This document shows positions 1 to 7,488 of a stretch of 14,386 nucleotides of DNA, piece by piece. How positions within the stretch are numbered: position 1 is the first letter of the stretch; every line of letters begins with the position of its first letter. Source of the stretch: Streptosporangiaceae bacterium. GTDB lineage: Bacteria > Actinomycetota > Actinomycetes > Streptosporangiales > Streptosporangiaceae. The notes under the pieces are model-generated. The model made no database searches. It worked only from the letters and a program-made list of their open reading frames with translations, and was not told where the DNA came from. The position numbers and the translations under genes were made by a program. The stretch covers positions 1 to 14,386 of the forward strand of contig JASHQP010000435.1 in assembly GCA_030039095.1 (NCBI GenBank). Reading direction: 5' to 3'.

Positions 1-1503
1 CCGGGTACGCACGCTGCCCCCGGTGCGGCTGGCAAAGGCCGCGATGGTTCCGGTGAGCGCCAGTGCGGTGAGGACGAGGATGGCGTGCTTGTAGCCGGTC
101 AGCAGCTGAAGCGCGACCGCGTGTGGCAGGCGGGACACGGTGCCGGCGTAGAACTGGCGGCGCAGTCCCGGAGCTAGCGGCGTGGTGACGATCGTCAGCA
201 CGACGGTGGTGCTGACCAGATAGAAGACCTCGGAGAACATCACCCTGCTGCCGTTGAGAACGCCGCCGCTCAGCTGCGGTCCCCGGGACATCACGATCTG
301 GGAGTTGGCGGGCCCGAAGATACCGCTGCCGAGGCCGATGAGGGCGAGTGCGACCAGCATCGCCGGATAGCTGCCGCCGATGGCGACCGCGAGGAACGCG
401 ATGCCAGCGAACGCCAGGCCGGAGCCGACCACGACGAGCGTGTCGGTGCGCACCCGCTGGCTGAGCCGCCCGGCTGAGACAGCGGCTATCACGGACACCA
501 CCGGCAGCGGCGTTATCTTCACTCCGGCATCGAGAGCACTGTCGCCCGAAACTGCCTGGAAATACAGCACCATGAGAAGCACGGGACTCCACTGGGCCAT
601 GGCGTTGGCACAGGCCGAGGCCATCGCGAGCGTCAGCGGGCGGTCGGCGAACATCCGCAGGTTCAGGAGCGGGTGCGCGACCCTCAGCTCCCGGACGGCG
701 AAGGCGGCGAGCAGGACGACCGAGGCGGCGGTGCCGCCGATGACCGGCGGGCTCAGCCAGCCGCTGGTCTGGCTGAGCGAGAGACTGACGATGAGCCCGC
801 ACAGGCCTATCAGCACGAGGACGTTGCCGGGAAGGTCGGCCGGCAGGCCGCGTTCCCGTCCGGTGCCGCGAGGCAGGACGGCCCGGCACGCCAGCAGGCT
901 GATGATTCCCACCGGCACGCTCATCAGGAAGATCCACCGCCAGCCCGCGGCACTGGCGATCGCGCCGCCGACCGACGGGCCGATCAGCTGCGCGGCGGAG
1001 ACAGAGGCGTAGTAGACGCCGAGCGCGTGATTGGCGCGGCCCGCCGGCACCAGCTCGAGCACGAGGGCAGCGTTGTTGGCCCAGAGCGCGGCGGTCCCGA
1101 TCGCCTGGCAGGCTTCCAGCGTGATGAGCAGCCACACCGACGGGGTAACCGCCGCGAACAGGCTGGCCACGGTGAACGCGCCGATGGCCGCCAGGTAGAC
1201 GTTCCGGCGGCCGACAAGATCGCCGATGCGGCCCATGCTGAGCATGAGCGCGGTGCAGGTGACCGACGGCGCGAGAATGACAAAGGTAGCCGCCAGCGAC
1301 CCGGCGTGGAAGTCCCGGACGATCGCGGGAACCGCAACGCTGAGCATCGTCGTACTCAGGCCGACAAAGAACGCGGTCAGCGAGACCGCCGCCAGCGCGA
1401 CGCCCGGTGAGACCCGGGGCGCCGCTACCGCGACCGGGGAGGCAGGCGCCCAGCCGCCGTGTCGAGAGCGGGCTGGCTGCCGCGTCGACTTGGCGGTGAT
1501 CAC
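1..1503 (-). CDS. DHA2-family MFS multidrug efflux transporter (3' end beyond window)
   Basis: A proton-driven exporter of the 14-helix DHA2 drug:H+ antiporter group, in the cytoplasmic membrane. The reading frame is open for 501 codons and leaves the left edge without a stop. A polar N-terminus of about 33 residues precedes helix 1. MFS motif A is seen as GRIGDLVGRR (residues 91-100), and the DHA2 motif C region as GPSVGGAIASAAGWRWIF (175-192). Hydrophobic stretches continue to about residue 495, so nearly the whole protein is present and only a short tail should be missing. The GTG start at 1503 is chosen because GGGGAAGG lies about 7 bases upstream and no longer in-frame start is seen; the ATG at 1540 is in another frame. 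It is divergent from the LysR gene by 100 bases, a usual layout for a regulated exporter. The substrate cannot be told from sequence. Family is near certain. Confidence 0.93.
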   Translation of the reverse strand, partial: MITAKSTRQPARSRHGGWAPASPVAVAAPRVSPGVALAAVSLTAFFVGLSTTMLSVAVPAIVRDFHAGSLAATFVILAPSVTCTALMLSMGRIGDLVGRRNVYLAAIGAFTVASLFAAVTPSVWLLITLEACQAIGTAALWANNAALVLELVPAGRANHALGVYYASVSAAQLIGPSVGGAIASAAGWRWIFLMSVPVGIISLLACRAVLPRGTGRERGLPADLPGNVLVLIGLCGLIVSLSLSQTSGWLSPPVIGGTAASVVLLAAFAVRELRVAHPLLNLRMFADRPLTLAMASACANAMAQWSPVLLMVLYFQAVSGDSALDAGVKITPLPVVSVIAAVSAGRLSQRVRTDTLVVVGSGLAFAGIAFLAVAIGGSYPAMLVALALIGLGSGIFGPANSQIVMSRGPQLSGGVLNGSRVMFSEVFYLVSTTVVLTIVTTPLAPGLRRQFYAGTVSRLPHAVALQLLTGYKHAILVLTALALTGTIAAFASRTGGSVRTR

Positions 1504-1568
1504 TGGACAGCCTTCCCCGTCGCCGGTGGTACCCCGCCATTCTCAGTTGCTGAAGGCTCATAGGGAAC

Positions 1569-1578
1569 TGCAATTGCA
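1569..1578. promoter_or_regulatory. Perfect 10-bp palindrome in MFS/LysR divergent gap, candidate operator
   Basis: TGCAATTGCA reads the same on both strands. It ends 11 bases before the TATTAT hexamer of the putative LysR promoter, so it overlaps or borders the -35 position. LysR proteins commonly repress their own gene from such sites and activate a divergent gene. A second, weaker dyad (TCAG-ttg-CTGA, 1543-1553) lies in the same gap. Neither is a full-length T-N11-A LysR box, so binding is inferred from position only. Confidence 0.35.
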
Positions 1579-1586
1579 CACCTGAC

Positions 1587-1595
1587 TGTTATTAT
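1587..1595 (+). promoter_or_regulatory. Extended -10 promoter for LysR gene, probably leaderless
   Basis: TGTTATTAT fits an extended -10 (TGN followed by TATTAT, 5 of 6 matches to TATAAT). Transcription starting 7-9 bases after it would begin at 1602-1604, exactly at the ATG at 1604. No Shine-Dalgarno sequence precedes that ATG. The -35 region is weak, as is usual with extended -10 elements. Confidence 0.45.
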
Positions 1596-1603
1596 GACTC
1601 GTC

Positions 1604-2560
1604 ATGACTGGCTACGAGCCGCAGCTTCTGGCGACCTTCCTCGCCGTCGAGCAGACCGGCAGTTTCACCCGTGCCGCCGCCCGGCTCGGCATCCAGCAGC
1701 CGACCGTCAGCCAGCACATTCGCCGCCTCGAGCAGCGCGTCGGCAGGGCGCTCGTGCTGCGTGACACCCATTCGGTCGCCCTGACAGCCGACGGCGAGGC
1801 GATGGCCGGATTCGCGCGCAATATCCTGGCCGCCAGCGATCAGGCTGACGCCTACTTCAGCGGCTCGCGTCCGCGCGGGCGGCTGCGCATCGGCATCTCG
1901 GACGACCTCGCCCTCACCGGCCTGCCCCAGATACTTCGCGCCTTCCGGCGAGACAATCCGCTCGTCGACTTCGTCCTGACCCTCGATCAGAGCGCCCTGC
2001 TGCACCATCGGCTGGCCGACCACAGACTCGATGTGTTCATCGGCTACCGCCCGACGGGCGAGGAGCGCAGCCAGCTGGTACGGCGCGACCGTCTCGTGTG
2101 GGTTGGCACCCCGTCGACCACGCTGGACATGACCAGGCCCCTGCCCCTTGTCGTCTACGCGAGGCCCAGCGTCTCCCGTGCCGAGATGCAGCGGGTGCTG
2201 AACCGGGCCCGGCTGCCGTTCCGCAGCGCCTGCGTCTGTCATACCGTCAACGGCCTCATCGCCGCCGTTGCCGCGGGGATCGGCATCTCGGCCATGGCGG
2301 CCAGCCTTGTCCCGCCTCAGCTCACCCGGCTCGGCCCAGGACACCGGCTGCCGGAACTCGGCACGATCGACCTGGTACTGCTGACGAACCCGAGAACCGA
2401 GGGGGAGCCGGCCGTGCGGGCCCTGATCTCGACCGTGCTGGCCAGCGGGTCGGGGCCGCTGGCCGCCTACCACGACGAAGCCGCCGGGACCAGCGATCGC
2501 CTCGCGACGGCGCCGGCCTTCACCGGCCCGCCCGGCGGCGAGCAGAGAGGACAGACATGA
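1604..2560 (+). CDS. LysR-family transcriptional regulator
   Basis: A 318-residue DNA-binding regulator of the LysR type. The N-terminal winged helix-turn-helix (about residues 6-63) has the typical pattern FTRAAARLGIQQPTVSQHIR. A linker helix follows, then the effector-binding domain from about residue 92 (GRLRIGISDDL) to about 298. The final 20 residues are a Pro/Gly/Thr-rich tail beyond the usual end of about 300. The start lacks a ribosome binding site and sits where transcription is predicted to begin. The gene overlaps the downstream dehydrogenase by ATGA and is divergent from the exporter, so it probably controls both. The effector is unknown. It shows no obvious damage. Confidence 0.93.
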   Translation: MTGYEPQLLATFLAVEQTGSFTRAAARLGIQQPTVSQHIRRLEQRVGRALVLRDTHSVALTADGEAMAGFARNILAASDQADAYFSGSRPRGRLRIGISDDLALTGLPQILRAFRRDNPLVDFVLTLDQSALLHHRLADHRLDVFIGYRPTGEERSQLVRRDRLVWVGTPSTTLDMTRPLPLVVYARPSVSRAEMQRVLNRARLPFRSACVCHTVNGLIAAVAAGIGISAMAASLVPPQLTRLGPGHRLPELGTIDLVLLTNPRTEGEPAVRALISTVLASGSGPLAAYHDEAAGTSDRLATAPAFTGPPGGEQRGQT

Positions 2561-3321
2561 CCACGGTGCTCGACCGCTTCCGGCTGGACGGCAAGGTCGC
2601 GATCGTAACCGGCGCATCCTCGGGCCTCGGGGTGGCCTTCGCCACGGCGCTGGCCGAGGCCGGCGCAGACCTCGTGCTCGCCGCGCGCCGAACGGACCGC
2701 CTCGAGGCCACCCGCGCTGCGGTCGAGCAGGCCGGCCGGCGTGCGATCACGGTCGCCGCCGACGTGGCGCTGCCCGAAAGCGCCACGACGGTCGTCGAGG
2801 CGGCGCTCGGACAGTTCGGGCGCGTCGACGTCCTCGTCAACAACGCGGGGAAGGGGACGGCGGTGCCGGCCACGCGCGAGACGCCTGAGCAGTTCCGCGA
2901 GGTCATCGACATCAACCTGAACGGCTGCTACTGGATGGCGCAGGCCTGCGGCCGCGTCATGCGGCCCGGCAGCGCGATCATCAACATCGCCAGCGTCATC
3001 GGGCTCACCAGCGGCGGGCTCCCGCAGGCGGCCTATTCGGCGAGCAAGGCCGGCTTGATGGGGCTGACGCGTGACCTGGCCGTCCAGTGGACCGGGCGCA
3101 AGGGCATTCGCGTGACGGCCATCGCGCCCGGCTACTTCCCGTCGGAGATGACCGACCAGTTCCCCGATGGGTACATCGACAGCCAGCTGGCGCGCGTCCC
3201 CGCCGGCCGGCCCGGCGACCCCGAGGAGCTTGCCGCCGCGGTCGTCTTCCTTGCCAGCCCGGCCGCTGGCTACATCACCGGAACGACCCTGGTCGTGGAC
3301 GGCGGCCTGACGGCGTTCTGA
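2557..3321 (+). CDS. SDR-family NAD(P)-dependent oxidoreductase
   Basis: A 254-residue classical short-chain dehydrogenase/reductase, presumably cytosolic and tetrameric. The nucleotide-binding glycine motif TGASSGLG is at residues 18-25, NNAG at 95-98, the structural Asn at 120, and the catalytic Ser146, Tyr160 and Lys164 (YSASK). Arg44-Arg45 after the second beta strand favours NADP(H) over NAD(H). The C-terminus GYITGTTLVVDGG is typical of FabG-like and glucose dehydrogenase-like members. The Ser-to-Tyr spacing is one residue longer than in FabG. The ATG at 2557 is preceded by AGAGAGG 6 bases upstream and overlaps the LysR stop by 4 bases, so translation is likely coupled. Substrate is unknown; a carbonyl reductase acting on a compound sensed by the LysR protein is an inference. 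Confidence 0.93.
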   Translation: MTTVLDRFRLDGKVAIVTGASSGLGVAFATALAEAGADLVLAARRTDRLEATRAAVEQAGRRAITVAADVALPESATTVVEAALGQFGRVDVLVNNAGKGTAVPATRETPEQFREVIDINLNGCYWMAQACGRVMRPGSAIINIASVIGLTSGGLPQAAYSASKAGLMGLTRDLAVQWTGRKGIRVTAIAPGYFPSEMTDQFPDGYIDSQLARVPAGRPGDPEELAAAVVFLASPAAGYITGTTLVVDGGLTAF

Positions 3322-3396
3322 TCTGACCCGCTGAAACCAGCTCGACCGCCTGTCCTGCGCCTTTACCGTGCCCTCCACCGGTGCCAGTCTTGACGG

Positions 3397-4419
3397 GTGA
3401 GGCCGAGGATCCGGTACTGCGCCACGCCCGCCGGCCGTGTCGCGTACTCGGCGGCGGGCGCCGGCCCGGTGCTGCTGTTCGACTCGGGCTGGGTCAGCCA
3501 CGTGCTCGTGCAGCTGGAGCTGTTCTCCTTCGGCGTCTTCGTCGAGCGCCTGGCCGAGCGGTTTACGGTCGTCCGCTACGACAAGCCCGGGTGCGGCCTG
3601 TCCGAGCGGGAGGGGGCCGACCTGTCGTTCGAAGGGCAGGTGGCCGCCGGGCTGGCGGTGGCCGACGCGGTGGGCGCCGGCCGCTTCCACCTGTTCGGGG
3701 CCTCGCAGGGGGGCCAGGTCGCGGCCGCGATCGCGGCCAGGCACCCGGAGCGGGTCGAGACGCTGGTGCTGTACGGGATGTGCGCCAGCGGCCGCGACCT
3801 GGCGCCAGACGAGGTCCGCACGTCGGTGGTGGCGCTGGTCCGGGCGCACTGGGGCCTGGGCTTGAAGGCGCTGGCCGGGGCCTTTGTCACCGACCCGACC
3901 GCCGAGGACGTGGAGGCGTTCACCCGTGCGCAGCGCGCGGGCGCCACGGCCGCCGTGGCCGCCGGGATGCTGGAGGTCTACTACGACACCGACGTCAGGG
4001 CCATCCTCCCGCAGGTGCGGGCGCGGACGGCGGTGCTGCACCGCGAGGCGGACCAGGGCACCAGGTTCGAGCTGGGACGCGAGGTCGCCGCGCTGATCCC
4101 CGGGGCGACCCTGATCCCGCTGCCGGGGACCAGTCACGTGTTCTACCACGGCGACTGGCAGGCGGTGGCCGACGCGATGCTCGGCTTCTTGTGCGAGCCA
4201 GCGAACGCGGGGCCGCGGCTCACCGGCCGGGAGCTCGAGGTCGCCGCGCTGATCGCCGAGGGGCTCACCAATCAGGCCATTGCCAGGCGTCTGTCGGTCG
4301 CGCCGCGCACCGCCGAGGCGCACGTGGAGAACATCCGGCGCAAGCTGCAGGTGCGCTCGCGGGCCCAGATCGCCGCGTGGGTGACCGAGCAGCGGCTCCG
4401 CACCGGAACGGCTCGGTAG
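3397..4419 (+). CDS. Alpha/beta hydrolase fused to C-terminal LuxR-type DNA-binding domain
   Basis: A 340-residue two-domain protein. Residues 1-265 form an alpha/beta hydrolase: oxyanion-loop region DSGWVSH (29-35), RYDKPGCGLS (60-69), nucleophile elbow GASQGG with Ser103, probable acid Asp219 and His247 in GTSHVF. The catalytic triad therefore looks complete. Residues 275-330 are a LuxR (GerE) helix-turn-helix, beginning LTGRELEVAALIAEGLTNQA. The protein is probably a one-component regulator whose hydrolase part binds or cleaves a small molecule. The GTG at 3397 is the first possible start, because an in-frame TGA lies at 3391, and family members begin with a similar RIRYC segment. No clear ribosome binding site is seen. 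The 75-base gap before it holds only a short palindrome (CACCGGTG, 3376-3383). Its target genes are unknown; the neighbouring dehydrogenase or mddA-like gene are guesses. Confidence 0.9.
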   Translation: MRPRIRYCATPAGRVAYSAAGAGPVLLFDSGWVSHVLVQLELFSFGVFVERLAERFTVVRYDKPGCGLSEREGADLSFEGQVAAGLAVADAVGAGRFHLFGASQGGQVAAAIAARHPERVETLVLYGMCASGRDLAPDEVRTSVVALVRAHWGLGLKALAGAFVTDPTAEDVEAFTRAQRAGATAAVAAGMLEVYYDTDVRAILPQVRARTAVLHREADQGTRFELGREVAALIPGATLIPLPGTSHVFYHGDWQAVADAMLGFLCEPANAGPRLTGRELEVAALIAEGLTNQAIARRLSVAPRTAEAHVENIRRKLQVRSRAQIAAWVTEQRLRTGTAR

Positions 4420-4452
4420 TTCGCCCGATGGGCTGACCGGATATGACCGCCC

Positions 4453-4484
4453 CGGCCGCGGCAGAACGGGGAAGCCGCCGGCCG
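4453..4484 (+). terminator. GC-rich hairpin after hydrolase-LuxR gene
   Basis: CGGCCGCGGC (4453-4462) pairs with GCCGCCGGCCG (4474-4484) with one bulged base and an 11-base loop, 34 bases after the stop. No T-run follows, which is common in actinomycete terminators. The 110-base gap to the next gene shows no clear promoter. Confidence 0.35.
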
Positions 4485-4529
4485 TTCACCCGATAGCCGC
4501 CGGGCGCTGGCCGATCTTAACGTCGAGGT

Positions 4530-5336
4530 ATGTCATCCGTGACGAAGCCGGCTTGCCCTGGGATTGCCGCCGGGCACCCGCCCCCGGCCAGGACGCGCGC
4601 ACTGATCATCCTCGTGTACGCGGCGGCTGTTTACCTTTTCATGCTGGCGGTGCTCGGCTATGCGATCGGCTTCTTCGCGGATTTCGCCGTGCCCAAGGGC
4701 ATCGATCAGGGGCCGCGCGCCGCCGCTGCGGTCGCGGTGGCGCTCGACGCGGCGCTGCTGATGCTGTTCGCGGTGCAGCACACGGTGATGGCCCGTCCGT
4801 GGTTCAAGCGGCACTGGACACGCATCGTGCCGGCGGCCGCCGAACGGACGACGTACGTGCTGGCCGCGAGCCTGGCGCTGGCGCTGGTGTTCTGGGGGTG
4901 GCGCCCGGTCGGGGGGACCGTCTGGAGCCTGCCGGGATCGGCTGCCGGCGTGGTGTGGGCCTTGTATGCGGCCGGCTGGGTGTTGGCTGTCAGCTCCACG
5001 TTCATGATCAGTCACTTCGACCTGTTCGGGCTCCGGCAGGCCTGGCTGCACGCCCGGGGCACCAGGTACAGCGCCTCGCCGTTCACCGAGCGCGGCCTGT
5101 ACCGGCGCATCCGGCACCCCCTCATGGCAGGGTTCGTGATCGTGTTCTGGGCCGCGCCGGTGATGACGGCCGGGCATCTGCTGCTCGCCACGGTGGCGAC
5201 CGGCTACATCCTGGTCGGCATCGCGTTCGAGGAACACGACCTGATCCAGAGCCTGGGCGGCAGCTACGCCGCCTACCGGGCCCGTGTGCCCGCGCTGATC
5301 CCGAGGGGGCGGCCACGATGGAAGACAGGACAGTAG
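4530..5336 (+). CDS. mddA: MddA-like methanethiol S-methyltransferase (NnrU/isoprenylcysteine methyltransferase-like membrane protein)
   Basis: A 268-residue integral membrane protein that by family likeness transfers a methyl group from S-adenosylmethionine to methanethiol, giving dimethyl sulfide. Five hydrophobic blocks are visible (about 24-50, 66-88, 106-124, 137-160, 198-232). MddA-like segments are FAVQHTVMARPWFKRHWTR (80-98), STFMISHFDLFGLRQ (156-170), the SAM-site RHP at 195-197 and EEHDL at 234-238 followed by YAAYRARVPALIP. Length fits the family. The ATG at 4530 has GAGG only 1 base before it; the in-frame GTG at 4539 has that GAGG 10 bases upstream and could be the real start. 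The last 19 bases overlap the following oxidoreductase. Related NnrU-like proteins exist, so the substrate is probable rather than shown. Confidence 0.78.
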   Translation: MSSVTKPACPGIAAGHPPPARTRALIILVYAAAVYLFMLAVLGYAIGFFADFAVPKGIDQGPRAAAAVAVALDAALLMLFAVQHTVMARPWFKRHWTRIVPAAAERTTYVLAASLALALVFWGWRPVGGTVWSLPGSAAGVVWALYAAGWVLAVSSTFMISHFDLFGLRQAWLHARGTRYSASPFTERGLYRRIRHPLMAGFVIVFWAAPVMTAGHLLLATVATGYILVGIAFEEHDLIQSLGGSYAAYRARVPALIPRGRPRWKTGQ

Positions 5337-6253
5337 TCACCCGGATCGGCATGTTCCCGCCGCCCGGGCTGCTCGGGCAGGGCCCGGACACGGCCCGGGC
5401 CTTCCTGGCGCAGGCCGGGCAGGACGGCATCGACCACATCTGCTGTGGCGACCACGTCAGCTTCTTCGGCGGACTGGGGTTCGACGGGCTCGTGCAGGCC
5501 ACCGCGCTGGCGATGCTGCACCCCACGCTCCGCGTCTACACCGGCGTGTACCTGCTGCCGCTGCGTCATCCCGTCGTGGTGGCCCGCCAGCTGGCCGACC
5601 TCGGCCAGATCGCCCCCGGCCGGCTCGTCTTCGGCGTCGGGATCGGTGGTGAGGACCGTCACGAAGTCACGGTCTGCGGCGTGGACCCGGCGACCCGGGG
5701 CGCGCGGATGAACGAATGCCTCGCCGTCGTGCGCCAGCTGCTGACCGGCAAGCCTGTCACCTACCACGGCAGGTTCTTCGACGTTGACGACGCGATCATC
5801 GCTCCCGCGCCCGCCGATCCTGTTCCGATCATCGTCGGCGGCCGTTCCGACGCGGCGATCAGGCGCGCGGGACGGCTCGGCGACGGCTGGCTCGGCATCT
5901 GGAATTCGGCTCGGCGTTTCGCGGCCGCGGTGGAGATGGCGGCCGAGGAGGCGGCCCGTGCCGGCCGGCCGGACCCGCCGCTGCGGCACGCGATGCAGGT
6001 GTGGTGCGGGCTCGCGGACTCCCGGCAGGCCGCGCGTGCCTGCCTGGCACCGGCGATGGAGGCCTTCTACCAGCTCCCGTTCGAGCGTTTCGAACGGTAC
6101 TGCCCCTACGGCACCCCCGACGACGTCGCCGGGTTCCTCGCCCCCTACGCCGCCGCGGGATGCACGGAATTCAACCTCATCCCGCAGTCGCCCGACCCCG
6201 GCCAGGCCATCGCGGGCGTCGCGGCGGTGAAGAGGCTGCTGGCGCCGCGATGA
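5318..6253 (+). CDS. LLM-class (F420- or FMN-dependent) oxidoreductase
   Basis: A 311-residue TIM-barrel enzyme of the luciferase-like superfamily. Family segments are DHVSFFGGLGFDG (45-57), PLRHPVVVARQLADL (81-95), the cofactor-phosphate region GRLVFGVGIGGE (101-112), and PIIVGGRSDAAIRRAGRLGDGW (170-191), typical of actinobacterial F420-dependent groups. The ATG at 5318 is preceded by GAGGGGG with 8 bases spacing and lies inside the mddA-like gene, giving a 19-base overlap and probable translational coupling. Sulfur-oxidising LLM enzymes (dimethyl sulfide monooxygenase DmoA, sulfone monooxygenase SfnG, SsuD) belong to the same superfamily, so a role on a methylated sulfur compound is plausible from context, but residues alone do not show it. 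F420 versus FMN cannot be decided here. Confidence 0.9.
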   Translation: MEDRTVVTRIGMFPPPGLLGQGPDTARAFLAQAGQDGIDHICCGDHVSFFGGLGFDGLVQATALAMLHPTLRVYTGVYLLPLRHPVVVARQLADLGQIAPGRLVFGVGIGGEDRHEVTVCGVDPATRGARMNECLAVVRQLLTGKPVTYHGRFFDVDDAIIAPAPADPVPIIVGGRSDAAIRRAGRLGDGWLGIWNSARRFAAAVEMAAEEAARAGRPDPPLRHAMQVWCGLADSRQAARACLAPAMEAFYQLPFERFERYCPYGTPDDVAGFLAPYAAAGCTEFNLIPQSPDPGQAIAGVAAVKRLLAPR

Positions 6254-6256
6254 AAG

Positions 6257-6273
6257 CGGCGCGTACCGCGCCG
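6257..6273. terminator. Short perfect hairpin between convergent LLM genes
   Basis: CGGCGCG (6257-6263) and CGCGCCG (6267-6273) form a 7-bp stem with a TAC loop. It fills most of the 21-base gap between the stops of the two convergent oxidoreductase genes, with AAA on one side and TTA on the other. It could end transcription both ways. Confidence 0.45.
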
Positions 6274-6274
6274 G

Positions 6275-7297
6275 TTATCGCCAGCCGAGCGCGGGGGCCA
6301 CCTGATGCAGGACGCTGTCGATGACGTGGGCGTTGTAGTCGACGCCGAGCTGGTTGGGCACGGTGAGCAGCAGTGTGTCGGCGGCCGCGATCGCCTGGTC
6401 CTCCTCGAGCTGGCTGATCAGCACGTCTGGCTCGGCGGCGTAGGTGCGGCCGAAGATCGCCTGCGTCTTCGGGTCGATGAACCCGATCTCGTCGGTGTCG
6501 GTGTTCCGCCGGCCGAAGTACGCCCGGTCCCGGTCGTCGACGAGGGGCAGGATGCTCCGGCTCACCGACACCCGCGGCTCGCGCTCGTGGCCTGCCTTCT
6601 GCCATGCGTCACGGAATGCCTGGATCTGCTCGGCCTGCTGCACGTGAAAGGGCTTGTCCGACTCGTTGTTGATCAGCGTTGAGCTCTGCAGGTTCATGCC
6701 GAGCTCGGCCGCCCACGCCGCGGTCCGCTGTGACCCGGCACCCCACCAGATGCGCTCGCGCAGCCCTGCCGAGAACGGCTCGACCCTCAGCAGGCCCGGC
6801 GGGTTCGGGAACATCGGCCGGGGACTGGGCTGCGCGAAGCCCTTGCCGCGCAGCACCTCGAGCAGCACCTCGGCGTGCGCGCGGGCCATGTCGGCGTCTG
6901 TCTGGCCGTCCTGAGGCTGGTAGCCGAAATACCGCCAGCCGTCGATCACCTGTTCCGGCGAGCCACGGCTTATCCCCAGCTGGAGGCGGCCCCCGGCGAT
7001 GAGGTCGGCCGCCCCGGCGTCCTCGGCCATGTACAGCGGGTTCTCGTATCGCATGTCAATGACGGCCGTGCCGATCCCGATGCGGCTGGTCCGCGCGCCG
7101 ACGGCAGCCAGCAGCGGGAACGGGGAGCCCAGCTGCCGTGCGAAATGGTGCACGCGGAAGTACGCGCCGTCTGCGCCAAGCTCTTCGGCGGCGACCGCCA
7201 GGTCGATCGACTGCAGCAGAGCGTCAGACCCCGACTGCGTCTGTGAGCCTGGTGACGACGACCAGTGGCCGAACGACAGGAAGCCAATGTTCTTCAC
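6275..7297 (-). CDS. LLM-class flavin-dependent oxidoreductase
   Basis: A 340-residue luciferase-like monooxygenase-superfamily enzyme. Characteristic segments are KNIGFLSFGHW at the N-terminus, GAYFRVHHFARQLGSPFPLL (44-63), VIDMRYENPLYMAEDAGAAD (79-98), and GGRLQLGISRGSPEQV (102-117), which contacts the flavin or F420 phosphate. The C-terminus ends in a VNxH-like YNAHVIDSVLHQVAPALGWR. Closely similar proteins are common in actinomycetes and usually start at this Val/Met-Lys-Asn, so the GTG at 7297 is preferred; an in-frame GTG at 7318 with AGAGGA 11 bases upstream is a possible longer start. The gene is divergent from the quinone reductase-like gene and convergent with the previous LLM gene. 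Substrate unknown. Confidence 0.9.
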   Translation of the reverse strand: MKNIGFLSFGHWSSSPGSQTQSGSDALLQSIDLAVAAEELGADGAYFRVHHFARQLGSPFPLLAAVGARTSRIGIGTAVIDMRYENPLYMAEDAGAADLIAGGRLQLGISRGSPEQVIDGWRYFGYQPQDGQTDADMARAHAEVLLEVLRGKGFAQPSPRPMFPNPPGLLRVEPFSAGLRERIWWGAGSQRTAAWAAELGMNLQSSTLINNESDKPFHVQQAEQIQAFRDAWQKAGHEREPRVSVSRSILPLVDDRDRAYFGRRNTDTDEIGFIDPKTQAIFGRTYAAEPDVLISQLEEDQAIAAADTLLLTVPNQLGVDYNAHVIDSVLHQVAPALGWR

Positions 7298-7488
7298 CAG
7301 GCCGTCAACGCGGGCCACCAGGGAGTCATTCCTCTGTGGACCGGGACGTCCGGTGCCGTCGCCAGCTGGGCGGCGACCTCGGCGCCCGGCGGAGAGGTGG
7401 ACCTCACACGCGAAGAGTAAGGCCAGAATGGAGGCAGTATCCAGGCTTGATCCAGAAAGCACCGGGACGAAGACAAGGAGCTGACTCG

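Noticed and set aside
380..1410. Two plus-strand open frames within the exporter region
   Set aside because: Both lack domains and are antisense to a clearly membrane-spanning MFS protein with motif A.
2098..2556. Upstream extension of the SDR to 407 residues
   Set aside because: The extra part is Arg/Pro-rich shadow sequence of the LysR gene; the SDR glycine motif sits at the normal distance from the ATG at 2557.
1592..2617. Long antisense open frame (341 codons) opposite the LysR gene
   Set aside because: Its translation is Gly/Arg/Pro-rich with no domain, as expected from the shadow frame of a GC-rich gene; the plus-strand frame has clear LysR motifs.
2467..4323. 618-codon minus-strand open frame opposite the SDR and hydrolase genes
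   Set aside because: It spans two well-supported genes and an intergenic gap, has low-complexity composition and no recognisable motif.
4553..5317. Apparent N-terminal extension of the first LLM oxidoreductase giving a 566-residue protein
   Set aside because: The extension is the other-frame reading of the mddA-like gene; LLM likeness begins just after the ATG at 5318, which has a good ribosome binding site.
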